Assembly: GCA_008973525.1 (NCBI GenBank)
Contig: WACJ01000354.1
Span: forward strand, 124,001-188,000
DNA from: Stenopsyche tienmushanensis
Lineage: Eukaryota > Arthropoda > Insecta > Trichoptera > Stenopsychidae
DNA: 64,000 nucleotides
Direction: 5' to 3'
Both the position numbers and the translations under genes were made by a program. Positions 23,914-34,459 of this stretch are shown in pieces (the first letter of the stretch is position 1; every line of letters starts with the position of its first letter). The notes below the pieces were generated by a model. The model worked only from the letters and a program-made list of their open reading frames with translations, had not been told where the DNA came from and ran no database searches.

Positions 23914-24065
23914 TCAGGTCAGTCAAGGTAAGGACCAACCAAAAATGGTTTAAAAAAATTGAAGTTGGAAAAAGCAGTATTTAAGACGAATCAGGAAGAT
24001 TGCATAAACGATGGATTCATTTCATGGAACAGTTTTTCGTCATTTAAAAAAAATTAAAAAACCTG
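23914..24065 (+). mobile_element. mariner relic with one end and transposase N-terminal piece
   Basis: It starts TA + TCAGGTCAGTC, the same end as the mariner elements at 35823 and 52279. DNA close to the 35.8-kb transposase gene follows directly: 'taaggacc..cc.aaaatggtt.aaaaaa.ttgaag.tg' and 'catttcatggaacagttt.tcgtcattta'. In translation the pieces give 'QKWFKK'-like and 'FHGTVFRHLKKIKK' in broken frames. The right terminus is not visible. It is a deletion derivative of the same mariner family. Confidence 0.65.
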
Positions 24066-24069
24066 TGTA

Positions 24070-25525
24070 TTTATATGTATCAAACTGTATATCTATCAGC
24101 CTTGAATTCATTTTTTTTGTTGATAAAAATGGGTCATATTGAAATACATTTGGTGGATTTATGACATCACACCACACCACATAATATGGCACGCCCCTTT
24201 TACTGAATGTTTGGAAAGTTCTCACCAAGAATTATTCCATCGCAACATCCAATTTTTAGATTGCATCATTTTTATATTTTAGAATAAGAATGTAAAAAAT
24301 ATGTTGATACAATATTGAATTTCTGTTCTTCAATGATCCGAAATTGCGATCCACATCCCAATATTTCATGAAATGCAATTATGATGAAATTCAGCCAAGT
24401 ACTACTGAACTCTAGAGCACATGTTTTCTAAAACAAACATGACTCACACGACCAACATTTCAAAAACGACACTGAATATTTGAGAATGACATGCTAAAAA
24501 TTTAAATCGATTATGTCTATGTAAAACGTTTATCCATATTGCTTCCGAATTAGCATGTTACACTTGTGAACGTATGGAATGCTCGATAATCGTTTTATCC
24601 GGATAGAACAGGTTCTTGGATTAAATTATTATAAATAGTTTGAGTCGTATAGCAGTTTGTTGGTTCATCAATGAAGTTCCTAGAAGAATGATTGCGAAGA
24701 AAGTTTTAAAAGGCGCAATGAGTCTTTGAAATTTGCAATTCTCGTATGAAATATGGTACGACATTTATTTCATTTCTGTCCAATTATTCAATTTTCGGAA
24801 CCCTCTTAACTCAATCTGCTAATTATATGATTTACTCCATTTGGTAATTGGTCATTCACAGGGATATATTTATGCCTGTGCATCAATATTTTGGGACTTA
24901 TCGTCTAGTCTTTGTTACTTTCGGTGTTTTAAAAATTGTGAAAAAGAATCATAAGCAATGTGTCATACTTTTGATTAAAAATATGTATGATTTAACATTC
25001 ACAAAAATAAAATAAATGTGTGGTTAATACATAATAATAGAGAATGATCTGTTATGGCAGTGGCTTTTTGGTTGTCAAAATTTATGATGACTATTGTCAG
25101 AACTCTTGTGCTGCCTGCCTACTACTAATTTTAGCCATGTCCAAACTGCCAAAATAAAGAATTCTTCTTTTAGCACACATTTTATCTTCTTTAAGACTTT
25201 AATGGCCAATGACATAACATAACGAAATTGAAAATTGTTGATGACCTATCAGTACGTCGTATCATGCTACCGGCAATGATTACTTTCCGATGACACAGAC
25301 CCTGTACCATGTTTTTCGACTCTCACAAATTCTTGTACAAATAAAACTTTATAAGAATTTATAATGATCTCTGATCCAAATCAGCAATATCTAGAATCTT
25401 TACAAATAGATTCACTTGATATGAGATCATAATAATTGTTAACATTTCATTGAAGAGATTATGCATGCAACATGTCAAGACAAATGCCACCAAACACACT
25501 TGTTCCATTCCGTTCATTGCTTTCT
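24070..25525. other. No gene seen
   Basis: No coding region or transposon recognised on either strand. Confidence 0.4.
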
Positions 25526-25537
25526 TTCGATCTAAAC

Positions 25538-25793
25538 CAGTGGTTCCCAAACTCACCATGCCCGTAGATCCTTCCTTATAACAAAATCCTGATCATGAAA
25601 GTCTTCTTATATTAAAAACCAGACTGAACTCCTAAATGGAATGACTTCACTTAGCTGCATATTATAGAAATTACGACTTCCCTCATTTGAGGCATTTCTT
25701 TTGATTTCAATAATTCGTGGACCCTCCAGTATTGTCTACGCGCTCCCAAATTATTTTTCACAGGGTCTGCAGGAAGCACTTTGGGAATCTATG
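25538..25793. mobile_element. hAT-like MITE, 256 bp
   Basis: The left end CAGTGGTTCCCAAACTC is a classic hAT terminus. The right end ACTTTGGGAATCTATG pairs with it at 12 of the 16 terminal positions. Flanks ATCTAAAC (25530-25537) and ATCCAAGC (25794-25801) agree at 6 of 8, consistent with an aged 8-bp target duplication. Inside, 'gtggaccctcc' and 'cagggtctgcagg' resemble subterminal repeats of hAT MITEs. No transposase is encoded. The frame 25701-26120 starts inside it and runs out into flanking DNA. Confidence 0.65.
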
Positions 25794-25799
25794 ATCCAA

Positions 25800-26600
25800 G
25801 CAAATGTTCGAGCGTTTCTTATAAATCGACATCCTCCTCAAAGAGCAAAGTTACCACTGCATGCATTCAGTACGAACAAATACTTCTCATTCGCCTATGA
25901 CATCATTTACCTATCAATTCGGTCATCCGGGAATGAACTTTCGTTTTTCCCGCAACAATTGAGCATTGTGGTATCCAAAACACGTGCCCTACCACGTGTG
26001 GCGCATTTGTATCGTTACGAACGAATTACCAATATTTTTAACAGCTCTTTTATTATTCAAAACGCCTTAATGGCCTTCGGTTTTTTTACTTTGTCGCAGT
26101 TATATTACGGCGTTTTATAAGCACTTCCAATGTCAAGGCCGACTGCAGTACGTGTTCTTCGACCCAGTGCTATTTCATCTGTGGTTCTTGGAATTGCCAG
26201 TACATTTGCTCTTTTATTAGTACAATTTTCAACAATATTATTCATTATCGGATTCTATATATAGCCCTCTGTAGTACGAGAGCCATTAAAGTGGTCATTC
26301 AACACAGAAATGCCAGATTTTTACTTGTATACCCCGAGATAATACACGGGCCACTAAGGTGAGCGTGTCAAATTCAATTACGTTTATGATTCAGGAAAAG
26401 TTTTTCAGCGCTTCAGATGTATTTTTATTCATATTCCACGTTAGAAGGCTTTGAGAAACAGTTTGAATACCAGTTTAGATTTATATTATTTACTCAGTAC
26501 ACAGTAGTAACCACTTATTATACAAAGTAAAGACGCCTCTATATATTCATAAACGGTACTTTAACTGATTTAAAAATCGCATATAAAGTGTTTATACGAG
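25800..26600. other. No convincing gene; one 139-codon open frame
   Basis: The open frame 25701-26120 is the second-longest in the window. It begins within the hAT MITE and its predicted protein has no family I recognise. It is treated as chance. Confidence 0.35.
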
Positions 26601-26608
26601 TTTGATTA

Positions 26609-26695
26609 TATTGTCCCTCGTATAACGCGATAAATGCGTTATGCACTTAACGTTTTCACGTTATATGAACGTTTTCTGTTATCCAAACGTAATTT
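26609..26695. mobile_element. Possible Tigger/pogo-like end fragment
   Basis: TTGTCCCTCGTATAACGCG followed by 'gataaatgcgttat' and 'cacgttatatgaacg' resembles the ends of Tigger-type elements, which often begin with a GTCCCTCGTTATAACGC-like sequence. No partner end is visible and the piggyBac element begins immediately to the right. Confidence 0.3.
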
Positions 26696-27103
26696 TAATT
26701 TTATTAACCTTTTAACTGCCATAGCGTAATGAGCGAGCCGTGCGCCCCACGCCAGCGAATTTAGAGATATTAGAAATTGCATAAAAATGAGTTTGACTTG
26801 CATATTTTATTGCCAAAAGGTGACTTATGTGTTCTAGCATATATATGTATACCACATGCCATCCTACGGGATCATTTACGGCTTTTGAGTGATTCTTGAT
26901 TAGGGTTGCCACAACTCATAATGATTATATTTTTTTATTTAATTTTCTGCTAATATTATATACACGCCATTCAAATTAATTGTTTATTTAGGGTTGTCTC
27001 AATTTATATAAACAAATATTATTATTTTTGATATATTTTTAGATCATTTGAAAAATATTTTTTGAACCAATACACTTTATTTATATTGTTTTAAAAATTC
27101 AAT

Positions 27104-28764
27104 TGTGTGTGATAAATTTTAAAACATGGTTCTTTACACAGTGGCACATTACACTGTATACACATATATTTTTTATCCGTTCTTTTTTTTGAAGAAGAAC
27201 AAACAATAAATACAATTATTTTTCTCAAATACGTTGATGAAGTTCCAGGTTTTGTTCCAATCGAAAAGGGTTTAGTACCAATAAAATGAGTATTGACTCC
27301 TAACCGTGATGGTAGACTCGTGGATGTTATTTTCGCAACTATCAGTATTTTATGTTTTTCAAATAATTGACCTATCACTGAATAAGAAAATTTAGATAAT
27401 GACATCTGCTTTCCGGTTTTCAGCATATACAGTGCATTTGCATTAAATATTATATGCATTAGGAGCTTCTTATACCATCTCATGGTTTTTCTGATGCTTT
27501 TTATGGAGCTTATCATCATGTCGCTCCTATCTACACTTCCCATATTTTTACTATAATCAATAGCTACAGTAGGTTTTAGTACGGGCTCGCCGGTTTTGTA
27601 ATTTGTTTTTCCAGTTTCTACAAATTCAGGAGTGTGAATTGTCGACAACATGGTAACGTCCCTTTTGTCTTTCCATGCTAGAGCCATAATAGTTTTTATA
27701 TGAAATGAACACGAATCCCCTTTCTTCATTTTTTTTGAATGCTGGCATTTCGAGACGATTTCTCTTCACAATTCCGACTGCATTGGTTTTGCTTTCTTGC
27801 AATTTCTGGAATAGTTTTGGTGTCGCAAACCAGTTATCAAAATATAATGTATGACCGGTGCCTAAATATGGGGTAATGAGAGACATTACGACTTTAGCTC
27901 CAACTCCTATATCAGAATTATCAGTAAATTCTGTGGTTGATCCTGTATATATGATTATATCTAACATATAATTTTATACCAAAACGACTGACTTTTGACG
28001 GTATATATTGTTTAAAAATCAGGCGTCCTTTAAATAATAATAGACTTTCGTCGATGCAAATTTTCCTATAAAGATAATATGCACTTGCATTTTTTTTTTA
28101 AAATGTTTAAAATGGGATTTATTTTATGCAAACTTCTAAAACTAAACTAAACATGTTCTTCATTGTTGTAACAATGTAACATGCGAAGTAATTATTGAAA
28201 TCTATTTCGAGGCATAGTTTCTGAATATATTGGTGAATATAATAATGGATCAGTTGACCAGTGATGGTCTATTGAATTTCTTGAATTTAATGGGAATAAC
28301 AAACACAGACCCAAAAAACATATATTTCATCCTTATTGGAATTAATCCATGATTTTAGGCGAGTACTCAAAAATGGTAATTTGGAAGTCACATAATGATA
28401 TTGACGGTTAGTCTCTGTAACTATTATGTTTACCATTTCGTCGTCCACAAAATATTTAAAAAAAATCCAATTCGCTTTCATTTTCATCACTGATATTTAT
28501 TTCAATACCTGACGAAGTGTCATCAAATGGATGGATTATAGGACTAAAATCCCGCTCTTCCCAAATAAAAACGCCTGCACCTGTGGGTTCTTGAAAGAGT
28601 GTTACATTATCCTCACCATCTAAAGAAAATATGTCCTCCCCAAAAGGTAATTCACTAAAACTTTCATTATCAGAGTATTCACCTTCATCCGAAAAAGCTT
28701 TGAATTCTATTTTTATGGAATAATATTTTACACGACAAAAAAATATTATCAAGAAACAATTCAC
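27104..28764 (-). pseudogene. piggyBac transposase (DDE_Tnp_1_7 type), broken by frameshifts
   Basis: The enzyme would excise and insert the element at TTAA. Domains are readable from the right: an acidic N-terminus ('SDEGEYSDNESFSELPFGED', about 28600-28700); 'VDDEMVNIIVTETNRQY' (about 28400); 'HWSTDPLLYSP' (about 28230); the first catalytic Asp in 'ICIDESLLLFKGR' (about 28050); the second in 'LYFDNWFATPKLF' (about 27840); the third in 'MGSVDRSDMM' (about 27530). It ends with the Cys-rich zinc-binding domain 'CIQCNVPLCKEPCFKIYH' (about 27110-27170). All three catalytic Asp positions survive. At least three frame changes (for example near 28470, 28270 and 27700) and internal stops prevent one continuous product. 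Decay is moderate, suggesting inactivation in the not-distant past. Confidence 0.92.
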
Positions 28765-29248
28765 AGCACAAAATCACGAAATAGTCTCAAGACAAAATCA
28801 TGAAAAAGTTTCAGCACAAACTTAAAAATGAGAATTTTTATAAATCACGGGAAAAAAATGAGAATTTTATATAAAAAATCGCAAAAAGACGAGTATAAAA
28901 CGATTCCTGTCAGAAGACAATTTACGAAGGATTGATGTTTTAGGAGATAAATGGTATTCCCCGGTATTGTGATATTATCAGTCATATAAACAGATAAGGC
29001 AAATTTAAGTGACGACACTCTCCCGTTCCCAAATATGTACATACTTCTCACAATATAATCAGTTACGTAGCAAAGATCATTCAGTAGGCAGCCCTGATGG
29101 CCTCTGTTAAATTCATTTAAAAATGAAAGGGAAATACAGAATTTTTTAAAAATGTGAAGGCATTTTTGGATTCATCAATATGTGTTCTTAGCATAGTAAA
29201 ATTTAAGTGTTAAAAAATATGTGTTTTTCTGTGATGAAACGTAGTTGC

Positions 29249-29310
29249 GCACCGGCGCGTCGTTGGCGTACGGGGCACGAACACGTCTGACGCACCGGCG
29301 CGTCGTTGGC
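29249..29310. repeat. 19-bp perfect direct repeats in the piggyBac right end
   Basis: GCACCGGCGCGTCGTTGGC occurs at 29249-29267 and again at 29292-29310, 43 bp apart. The second copy adjoins the terminal inverted repeat. Repeated GC-rich motifs inside piggyBac ends are expected sites for transposase binding, which is an inference here. Confidence 0.8.
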
Positions 29311-29329
29311 ATTTAACAGGTTAATACTG

Positions 29330-30345
29330 GAACAAATTAAAACCATTTTATTCCATAAAAATTGGATTTGCGTCATATTTTAGTTTTTTAGCACATGTCC
29401 CATCACAATTATGTTTTATTATATTTTTTACATATTTATATACACACAGGATGATCGCATTTACTTCAATTTTACCTGTGTGTAATTACGTCCATTTTTA
29501 GTTATTAACGTCCATTGACGCACTATACTGAGTACATAGACGTATACCATGGGTAAATAATACCTAAATAGGGTAACACAAACGATAGTGTACTTAGTGA
29601 TTCGTCTGTTTTAAAGGAAATCAACCGTATAATTTATGTCTGCATAATTTTGAATCAATTTCAATTAGGATTCAATAAATCAGTTAAACAAACAGTATGC
29701 GGCAATGGGTTAAATTGAGCAATGCCATCAAAATGATTCATTTTGAATCATAGCTATTGGCAATATTTTTTGTCAATATTTATATCATTCGAACGGTGTT
29801 ATATTATTAACGAATTTCCTCCATGCAAATTCATAATGACGATCTTGGATTTGCCCCCATTGTAGATGGACGATTCATAGTCATCTCTCAGAACTCATCC
29901 GGGTATAATGCATTGTATGTCATCTTGATGTACTAAGGTCACGATTTATCCACATTTTTCATGGTTGTGATGTCTTCAAACTAAATCACAGGAAGCGTAG
30001 AGTACACATTCTGAGTCAGAAAAATATTTGTGGTCTCGGGTGAACTTTGCAAAAGATGAACATCCTGCTGTGGCAAAAAGGCGGCGCTATTGACTCAAAT
30101 CTCAGTATGTAATCTCCATTGTTCGGTGGCTCATTTTCGGAATATCGTAAGGGCGACGTCATCGTCTCCAAAAATTTTGGATTTTTTAATGTCCACCTCG
30201 GACGTGATTCTTTATGTAATCATCAAAAACATGTGTTTTCCTTATGTATAATAATCCTTTAAATTTAAAAAAAGATCATATTGAATATCAAACATGCATT
30301 ACAAATACTAAAAATCTCTGGATCTCTCAAACCAGAATAAGATCT
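29330..30345. other. No gene seen
   Basis: 29830-30210 is less AT-rich, with phrases such as 'ggcaaaaaggcggcgc' and 'gcgacgtcatcgtc', but no coding frame longer than a few dozen codons. It could hold a regulatory element; nothing specific supports this. Confidence 0.35.
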
Positions 30346-30349
30346 CATT

Positions 30350-30764
30350 AGTACCTTTTGAGGAGTGAGCAAATTTAAAATCGATGAAGTCGTTGATGCC
30401 ATAATCGCTTTACACCGATTATTTTCTGTCAGCCTCTATCAGCCTAAGACAGTCTTCAATTTGAGGCAGTCGATTGTATATAAGCACTGTTGATAGTATA
30501 CAAGACCACTTCCTTTTTTTTTACATAAACAATACACAAGAAATTGATTCATATGATTCATCATCAGTGAACGTCATATAAGATATTCTGTCGTTTCTTT
30601 GAGTAAACAAATAACAAACATGAAATCTAAATCATTATTAGTCGATAAATTTGACCTAACAATCTAAACAATCGTGCGATGAATGCGGGGAAGCTCTCCA
30701 TCTCTATCTCTGAAAAGTGGAGGGCGGATCCCAGGCCCTGGGATAGTACTCCTTTAGGGGTTAA
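30350..30764 (-). mobile_element. TTAA-bounded non-autonomous element, copy 1, with nested insertion
   Basis: The ends 'TACCTTTTGAGGAGTGAGCA' (left) and 'ACTCCTTTAGGGGTTAA' (right, TTAA at 30761-30764) match, in opposite orientation, the 159-bp element at 50024-50182. Shared interior includes 'CAAATTTAAAA.CGATGA', 'CGTTGATGCCATAATC' and 'CACCGATTAT'. About 265 bp between roughly 30432 and 30695 is absent from the other copy and so looks like a later insertion. It includes 'acaatcgtgcgatg', shared with the RTE fragment flank at 15.65 kb. The left TTAA is mutated. Confidence 0.65.
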
Positions 30765-30769
30765 TACCA

Positions 30770-32975
30770 TATGTGCTATCTCATATCATCATGTAAAACT
30801 CAATGTAAAACTATCAAGATATTTCTACGTATTTATGATATTGAAGTAAAGTTATTTTTTTATATTGTGTATTTATTTATACTCTTAAATCCAAAAACAC
30901 AAAAAAAAAACTACGACAATTGATGCTGACTGCGGCTCAAATTACCACCTGAGCAGATTTCCATTTTTTCATAGCCAATTGTTGATCCAAATGATAAGTG
31001 TTTTTCCAATTCAATCCACTTTCAACGTGAGCAAATGTTTCAGAAATCCATATACATCAAAACTGAATTGAGTGTTTATGAAGTTTCAAACTGCCAAACA
31101 GGGGAATGCTTATTGCAATTGGTTGAAACTTTAAAAAAAAATCGTCATTCCTCGTGATTTTCCATTATTGAGTTTCTTGATGGAAATTATATTTGAACAA
31201 TTACTCCAATTTCAGATTATTCCAAGTCCAACAAAGCCTAACAGCAATGTCATGTAAAATTACGACCACAACTACTAATGTAATTCGAATTTTACCAGCC
31301 AAATTTGCTATATTCATATTATTATGGTGGAAAAACAATATTATAAGCCATATATTAATGAGTACGATGTTATCAGCAGCTTGATAGTTACATTGAAATT
31401 AATTTAGTAACACTTGATCTGGTGAATATTGTATCAACGATCTAAGTTTCAGTTTGACTTACTGTTAAAATAATGTAATTTTAATAAAGTAAACTTTTGA
31501 ATTGAACATTGTATTTTAAAATTATAATATAATGTACCTGGCAATATATTCCACTTAATTTGCAAATAAAATTTCAAACTTGTCTAGAATCAACCCTATA
31601 TTATGATATTTAAATATAAGGATATACTATCATACATTTTTTTTATAAGTTTGATCCAGAAGCTCACAGGGAGATCTTTGAAAAAAAAATTGCGAATCTG
31701 CTTTGCACTTTTTTTTTATTATAAAGTCTATATTAAAAATACATGAGAACTAATTGACATAGCCAATATCTTTAATCTGTATTATGCATCACGCATCAAC
31801 CTTTATAATAGATGTATCTTGAAGCATGAAATGTGTAAGCTTTTAACGGTATTTGAGATGAATAATAATTAAATAGGTTCAATTGAAAGGCTGTAAAGAA
31901 GGAGTCACATCAACTGTTACTCATCTTCCACGTGCGATGTGTTCATTCATTTCAATAAATCCAATAATGTATAATATCAGTGTGTCGAACATAAATTAAA
32001 ATCAATTAGAACAAATACCTACGAGACATGATTCAGACTTCTTAATTGAAAGACTTCCTTCGAGACTATGACTAAGAACAGCCAATATTTTAGTTCGCCC
32101 CTTAACTCTTCCGTCAAATACCTCGAGCAAACATTTCTTAGTAAGAACAGGGAAAAAGTTAAACTTTAACAATGATATGATCAGTCATCAGTTTAATTTG
32201 TGAACGAATCTATACTTATAAATATTTATGTTATAATAATGTATCATTTATCTAGTACATCGTTTAATGCATCGTTAATTTTCCATTGAATAATTTATAC
32301 CCAATATAAACCTAATTTTTGAAAATGTTCCTGTTATCATTTTAAAAATCTCATACATTTTAAGTTTTGACTCATTTTCTCGTTATATAAATTTTAATTA
32401 TTGATAAAACATGGATTCTCGGTGTTTTTCTTCTAAATCTTCTTATAATACGATCCTCTGTAGGATTTACATAAGTAACACTTACGCAAATAATGCTATC
32501 TTGTTAAAGTAATAAATCATAATTGAGGCGAATTTCTTTTAAGCCATTTAACATTCGATAAAATGTTGACATATCTTGAACTATTTGCGGTTAATACTAA
32601 TGCTTTGACGTCAACCATCGACACATTTCGAACGGCACTTTTCTTCGAAAATTAATGAATTTTGTTTGAACATTAAGGAAGATAAGCATAACTAAAATAG
32701 CATGATTTGAAATGTATTTTTTATGGTTTGATGTCATCGATGATAACATGATATTTATTTTTTTTAGATACTGCAGATCAGCCGGATCATCAAGGAGCGT
32801 CATTAGACAGGTAAGATTTTTTAATTTATATACACGTTTTCTGGAAATTTCTTCTATTAACAAACTTATTGGTTTAACGGCATAATAATAGAAATCTACC
32901 CTTAATTTGGATATACTAAAAGACTATCCGAATAAAAAAATTAAAAAATTCGAATAATGGAGTATTCGTATATTT
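30770..32975. other. No gene seen
   Basis: Very AT-rich. No recognised protein or repeat apart from a 21-bp block at 31401-31421 shared with 23815-23835 in inverted orientation. Confidence 0.4.
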
Positions 32976-32985
32976 TAGATACATA

Positions 32986-33290
32986 CGAGGGCTATTCAAA
33001 TATAACCCGGAATTTTGCTGTAGAAATTGATTAGTGATATTTTAACATACAAATCTAATATCATAATTTTCTACATAGAATACATTAGAAATATATTTAT
33101 TCCATCGGATAGAAAACTTCTTGATCTCGTCACTGAAGAAAAAAGGCTAGAAGTAGCATCCTCTGTTACTCAACCCGTATTTGTTCGTTTTCTCGTAAAC
33201 GAAGATGTGAAATCGAGTGAAATTTTTAGAATTTTGGTTTCAAATAAATGTTTGTTTGAAACCAAAGGAGCAAAATCAAAATGATCAGAA
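32986..33290 (+). mobile_element. mariner fragment with N-terminal transposase piece
   Basis: TA (32984) precedes CGAGGGCTATTCAAATATAA, which resembles the 'ACGAGGG.TGTTCAA' ends of one mariner subfamily and differs from the TCAGGT-type mariner elsewhere in this window. The open frame 33027-33284 includes 'VFVRFLVNEDVKSSEIFRIL', which resembles the start of mariner transposases ('..KFLVNEG.KP.EIHRRL'). The catalytic domain and right end are missing. The resemblance is by memory of the family and moderate. Confidence 0.55.
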
Positions 33291-33355
33291 TTTTATTTAC
33301 ATTTTAAAAATAAAAATACATTGAACGTGTTTACTTGACCATAATTGTGTTTTTA

Positions 33356-33433
33356 TTAACCTTTTAACTGCTAGAGCGTAACGAGCACGTACAAATGCGA
33401 CTCGCCGTGAGTCGTTGGCATTTAATAGGTTAA
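33356..33433. mobile_element. 78-bp piggyBac MITE
   Basis: TTAA lies at 33356-33359 and 33430-33433. The left end CCTTTTAACTGCTAGAGCGT follows the left end of the 26.7-kb piggyBac (CCTTTTAACTGCCATAGCGT) at 18 of 20 bases. The right end 'gtcgttggcatttaatagg' follows that element's right end (gtcgttggcatttaacagg) at 18 of 19. It is therefore little more than the two termini fused, lacking all coding sequence, and would depend on a piggyBac transposase from elsewhere. Confidence 0.9.
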
Positions 33434-34122
33434 GCCTACTGTCGAAAAATCCCTCTCAGTTGAGAGGTAGTAGTAATGAGTAGAGAATCGTAAATAATAT
33501 CTAAAATATCACACCTATTTTTGACGTGAACGAAAACCGGGTATTCGCTAAATCATACCAAATATAAATCCGTAAAGATTTGATTGATATAGAGTACTAC
33601 TATTGATGACATGAGATAACTCCCAGAATTATAACATTTCTCCTTCTTAATGTACTATATTCGTTATCGGGAACAAAGGATCGTCAAAGGAAACTTTTTA
33701 TTTGGCGGTTTTCATCGTCTTCCAAATATGATTAAATTAAGATAAAATGATTGAAATTTTATTCAGGTAGAATAATATTAATATCTATGCGTGAGTACCA
33801 ATATTATCATTATTTTAATGCTATTTTAGCCATTGTTGCAATTCACTGCATCATATATGAATACCCTGCCCAACATTATTAATTGTCAGTAATTTCTTTT
33901 TTTTAATAAAAAAAATCAGGGTAAATCAGAATTAAGGTTATCGTTAGGAAATATGTAAACTTTCGTTCTTTCAAATTTATTGGTACAATTTTTTATCACA
34001 GCCTCTGTGATTATAATATAAAATAAAAGTCATGGTTATAATTTCCATAAAAATATCCTTGAATTTGCATGTTGTCTAATATGCATATAAGTTATATTCA
34101 TATAAAAATATTTATTCTAGAT

Positions 34123-34446
34123 CAGCGGTTCTTAAACAGGAGTCCGCGGACTCCTGGGGGTCCGCGAAGCTATTTGCGGGGGTCCGTGAAGATATAAAAA
34201 AAAATATTTATCTGTAGTCGATATTTTCGTGATTTTTTTTTACAAAAAACATTATAAGAAGATCTATTCTGACCAATATTTGACCAAGAAATATTTTTTT
34301 GTTTGAAAAACTAAGTAACAAGGGTTGGGATCAGAAAAGATTGTTCAAGAAGGGGTCCGCGAGAAAAAATTGGCTCAAGAGGGGGTCCGCGAAAGAAAAT
34401 TTGCTCAAGAAGGGGTCCGTGGACTACATGAGCTTAAGAAGCGCTG
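34123..34446. mobile_element. hAT MITE, 324 bp, perfect 8-bp target duplication
   Basis: It is flanked by TTCTAGAT on both sides (34115-34122 and 34447-34454), exactly 8 bp as hAT elements make. The ends are CAGCGGTTCTTAA and, inverted, CAGCGCTTCTTAAGC. Just inside the left end is a 20-bp perfect palindrome (34137-34156, centre CCGCGG). The right half has about three tandem units of 'GGGGTCCGCGA(g/a)A..AAATT(g/t)GCTCAAGA'. No coding capacity. Confidence 0.9.
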
Positions 34447-34459
34447 TTCTAGATAGATG

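Larger units (their letters stand above)
26704..29324 (-). mobile_element. Full-length piggyBac transposon (decayed)
   Basis: TTAA occurs at both boundaries (26704-26707 and 29321-29324), the target duplication diagnostic of piggyBac. The inward ends are CCTTTTAACTGCCA on the left and, read from the right, CCTGTTAAATGCCA (12 of 14 identical). The body encodes a piggyBac transposase on the minus strand, with its 5' side toward 29.3 kb. The right subterminal region has a perfect 19-bp direct repeat. Total length of about 2.6 kb is normal for an autonomous element. It is the probable parent of the 78-bp MITE at 33.4 kb. Confidence 0.92.

Noticed and set aside
24040..24228. Minus-strand frame with Cys and Trp residues
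   Set aside because: It overlaps the mariner relic on the opposite strand and has no recognisable domain.
25701..26120. 139-codon open frame as a host gene
   Set aside because: It starts inside the hAT MITE at 25538-25793 and runs into flanking DNA. The product has no recognisable family or motif, and there is no sign of splice structure.
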